Shown piece after piece: positions 14,257 to 15,537 of a stretch of DNA of 15,537 nt (positions within the stretch are counted from its first letter, which is position 1; every line of letters starts with the position of its first letter). The translations under genes were made by a program, and so were the position numbers. The notes under the pieces were generated by a model that saw nothing but the letters and a program-made list of their open reading frames with translations, ran no database searches and was not told where the DNA came from. This DNA is from Burkholderiales bacterium (GTDB lineage: Bacteria > Pseudomonadota > Gammaproteobacteria > Burkholderiales > Burkholderiaceae_A), in contig JAURFZ010000014.1 of NCBI GenBank assembly GCA_030834045.1, forward strand, positions 1-15,537. Reading direction: 5' to 3'.

Positions 14257-15501
14257 CTAGCCTCTGGTAAATACCAGTGAGCCGTTCGTTCCCCCGAATC
14301 CGAAGTTATTTTTTAATGCGGCCTTAAAACTCCCGGGCTTCGCCTCGTTCGCGCAGTAATCGAGGTCGCACTCCGGGTCTTGATTAAAAATATTGATAGT
14401 GGGCGGACAGACTTGATGATGCAGAGCAAGCACTGTAAAAACAGCCTCAAGCCCCCCAGCACCTCCCAGAAGATGCCCCGTCATCGACTTCGTTGATGAA
14501 ATACGCACTGCCTTTGCATGCTCACCAAACGCTGCCTTGATAGCCTGGGTCTCGTTTTTATCACCTAACGGGGTTGAGGTGCCATGGGCATTGATGTAAC
14601 CCACCTCTGAAGCGTTAAGGCCCGCATCGCGCATTGCATTAAGCATGCAGCGCTTTGGGCCGTCCTGATCGGGAGCGGTCATGTGAAAGGCATCGCCTGA
14701 AAAACCAACCCCGGAGAGCTCGGCATAGATTCGGGCGCCTCGGGCCTTGGCATGCTCATACTCTTCAATTACCATGACGCCTGCACCCTCGCCTAAGACA
14801 AAGCCGTCTCGGTCCCTGTCCCAAGGCCGCGAGGCTGTTGCCGGGTCGTCATTTCGGGTAGACAGCGCACGAGCAGCAGCAAACCCACCGATACCAAGAG
14901 GCGAAATGGTTGATTCTGCGCCCCCGGTGACCATCACGTCAGCGTCGCCGGCTTGAATGAGACGGGCAGCAAGGCCAATGCTGTGAAGGCCCGTTGTGCA
15001 TGCGGTTACCGCAGACAGGTTCGGGCCTTTTAAGCCTCTGAGGATGCTGAGGTGGCCTGAAATCATGTTGATGATGGAGCCGGGTACAAAAAAAGGCGAG
15101 ATTCGTCGAGCACCCTTTGCCGTGTAATCGGCATGCGTTTCTTCAATAAGAGGAAGCCCACCAATTCCTGAACCAACCATCACCCCAATGCGGTCGGCAT
15201 TGGCATCCGAAATTTCAATTCCGCAGTCATCGATGGCCTGTAAACCCGCGGCAATGCCATAGTGGATGAAGGTATCCATATGACGTGCCTCTTTCGCAGG
15301 AAGATAGGACTCGACGTTGAAGTCTTTCACCTCACCTGCAAAATGTACGGGAAGAACCGAGGCATCGAACCGTGTAACGGTTGCGATGCCCGTGCGCCCT
15401 GCAACAACGGCATCCCAGGCCGTTGCAACGGTATTACCAACGGGGCTGATGCAGCCAAGCCCCGTGATAACAACACGCCTGCGATGACTAATGACTTGCA
15501 T
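14257..15501 (-). CDS. fabF: 3-oxoacyl-[acyl-carrier-protein] synthase II (FabF)
   Basis: FabF condenses malonyl-ACP with growing acyl-ACP in type II fatty-acid synthesis, and in E. coli sets the unsaturated chain length with temperature. The 414 residues form the thiolase fold with the full catalytic set: C168 in VTACTTG, H306 in NAHGTSTPLGD, K338 and H343 in KSMTGHLLGGAGG. The C-terminal NNFGFGGTNGSLVF is also diagnostic. The Cys-His-His set separates it from FabH, and the length and PLGD motif favour FabF over FabB. In this group acpP normally lies just upstream; here that position is beyond the window. The ATG is the first possible start, since a TAA stands two codons before it, but no good Shine-Dalgarno sequence is visible. 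rpoE follows after 18 bases. Confidence 0.98.
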   Translation of the reverse strand: MQVISHRRRVVITGLGCISPVGNTVATAWDAVVAGRTGIATVTRFDASVLPVHFAGEVKDFNVESYLPAKEARHMDTFIHYGIAAGLQAIDDCGIEISDANADRIGVMVGSGIGGLPLIEETHADYTAKGARRISPFFVPGSIINMISGHLSILRGLKGPNLSAVTACTTGLHSIGLAARLIQAGDADVMVTGGAESTISPLGIGGFAAARALSTRNDDPATASRPWDRDRDGFVLGEGAGVMVIEEYEHAKARGARIYAELSGVGFSGDAFHMTAPDQDGPKRCMLNAMRDAGLNASEVGYINAHGTSTPLGDKNETQAIKAAFGEHAKAVRISSTKSMTGHLLGGAGGLEAVFTVLALHHQVCPPTINIFNQDPECDLDYCANEAKPGSFKAALKNNFGFGGTNGSLVFTRG

Positions 15502-15537
15502 CGTTTAAAGAAAGATGAGACAGCCTGACGAAACTCA
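15502..15537 (-). other. Leader just upstream of fabF, cut by the window edge
   Basis: These 36 bases precede the fabF ATG. They contain an in-frame TAA two codons before the start, a pyrimidine-rich stretch, and no purine-rich Shine-Dalgarno sequence at normal distance. I see no convincing promoter or terminator, and no end of an acpP gene is recognisable. Confidence 0.5.

Noticed and set aside
1..15537. Very frequent GGCC, AAGGCC and CCGAG/CTCGG words, considered as an uptake or other signal repeat
   Set aside because: They occur in coding frames as common Gly, Ala, Leu and Glu codon pairs without a longer constant core or fixed spacing; no motif of ten or more bases recurs that I can see. 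A k-mer count against a codon-shuffled model would decide.
15510..15537. TGAG...CTCA inverted repeat in the fabF leader as a terminator of acpP
   Set aside because: The arms are only four bases with a large loop, and no T-run follows in the right direction.

Overview
The window is a stretch of bacterial chromosome from a betaproteobacterium, most probably of the order Burkholderiales. The reasons are the gene order (fabF, rpoE, rseA, rseB, mucD, lepA, lepB, rnc, era, recO, pdxJ, acpS, nagZ, then uvrC and pgsA) and proteins that look like ordinary members of proteobacterial families. DNA is moderately GC-rich by eye; I did not count it. I cannot name a genus.

All sixteen genes are on the minus strand, so they are read from the right end to the left. 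Only fabF has its start near the right edge, and pgsA runs off the left edge. Packing is extreme: five gene pairs overlap by four bases (uvrC/udg, acpS/pdxJ, pdxJ/recO, lepA/mucD, rseB/rseA), and the other ten gaps add up to about 110 bases, none longer than 26. There is no RNA gene, mobile element, CRISPR array or clear terminator, and no gene-free stretch of 300 bases.

Right part (about 10464-15501): the fatty-acid elongation enzyme FabF, then the envelope-stress module, made of sigma-E (RpoE), its membrane anti-sigma factor (RseA), the periplasmic sensor RseB and the periplasmic protease/chaperone MucD. Middle (about 5403-10467): translation, secretion and RNA genes, namely the ribosomal GTPase LepA, signal peptidase I (LepB), RNase III, the ribosome-assembly GTPase Era, and the recombination mediator RecO. 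Left part (1-5406): vitamin B6 synthesis (PdxJ), acyl-carrier-protein activation (AcpS), cell-wall recycling (NagZ), two DNA-repair enzymes with predicted iron-sulfur clusters (a family-5 uracil-DNA glycosylase and UvrC), and phospholipid synthesis (PgsA). Compared with E. coli, the rpoE-rse operon and the lepA-lepB-rnc-era-recO-pdxJ-acpS operon are joined in one run.

This is core housekeeping DNA, and I see no undescribed system in it. The points worth a second look are small: an 8-base tandem duplication that re-frames the end of acpS, two TTG starts (lepA and the glycosylase), the missing mucC/rseC, a five-unit Pro-Gly-Gln repeat in the MucD loop, and the absence of intergenic room for promoters of rpoE or an RNase III control hairpin.
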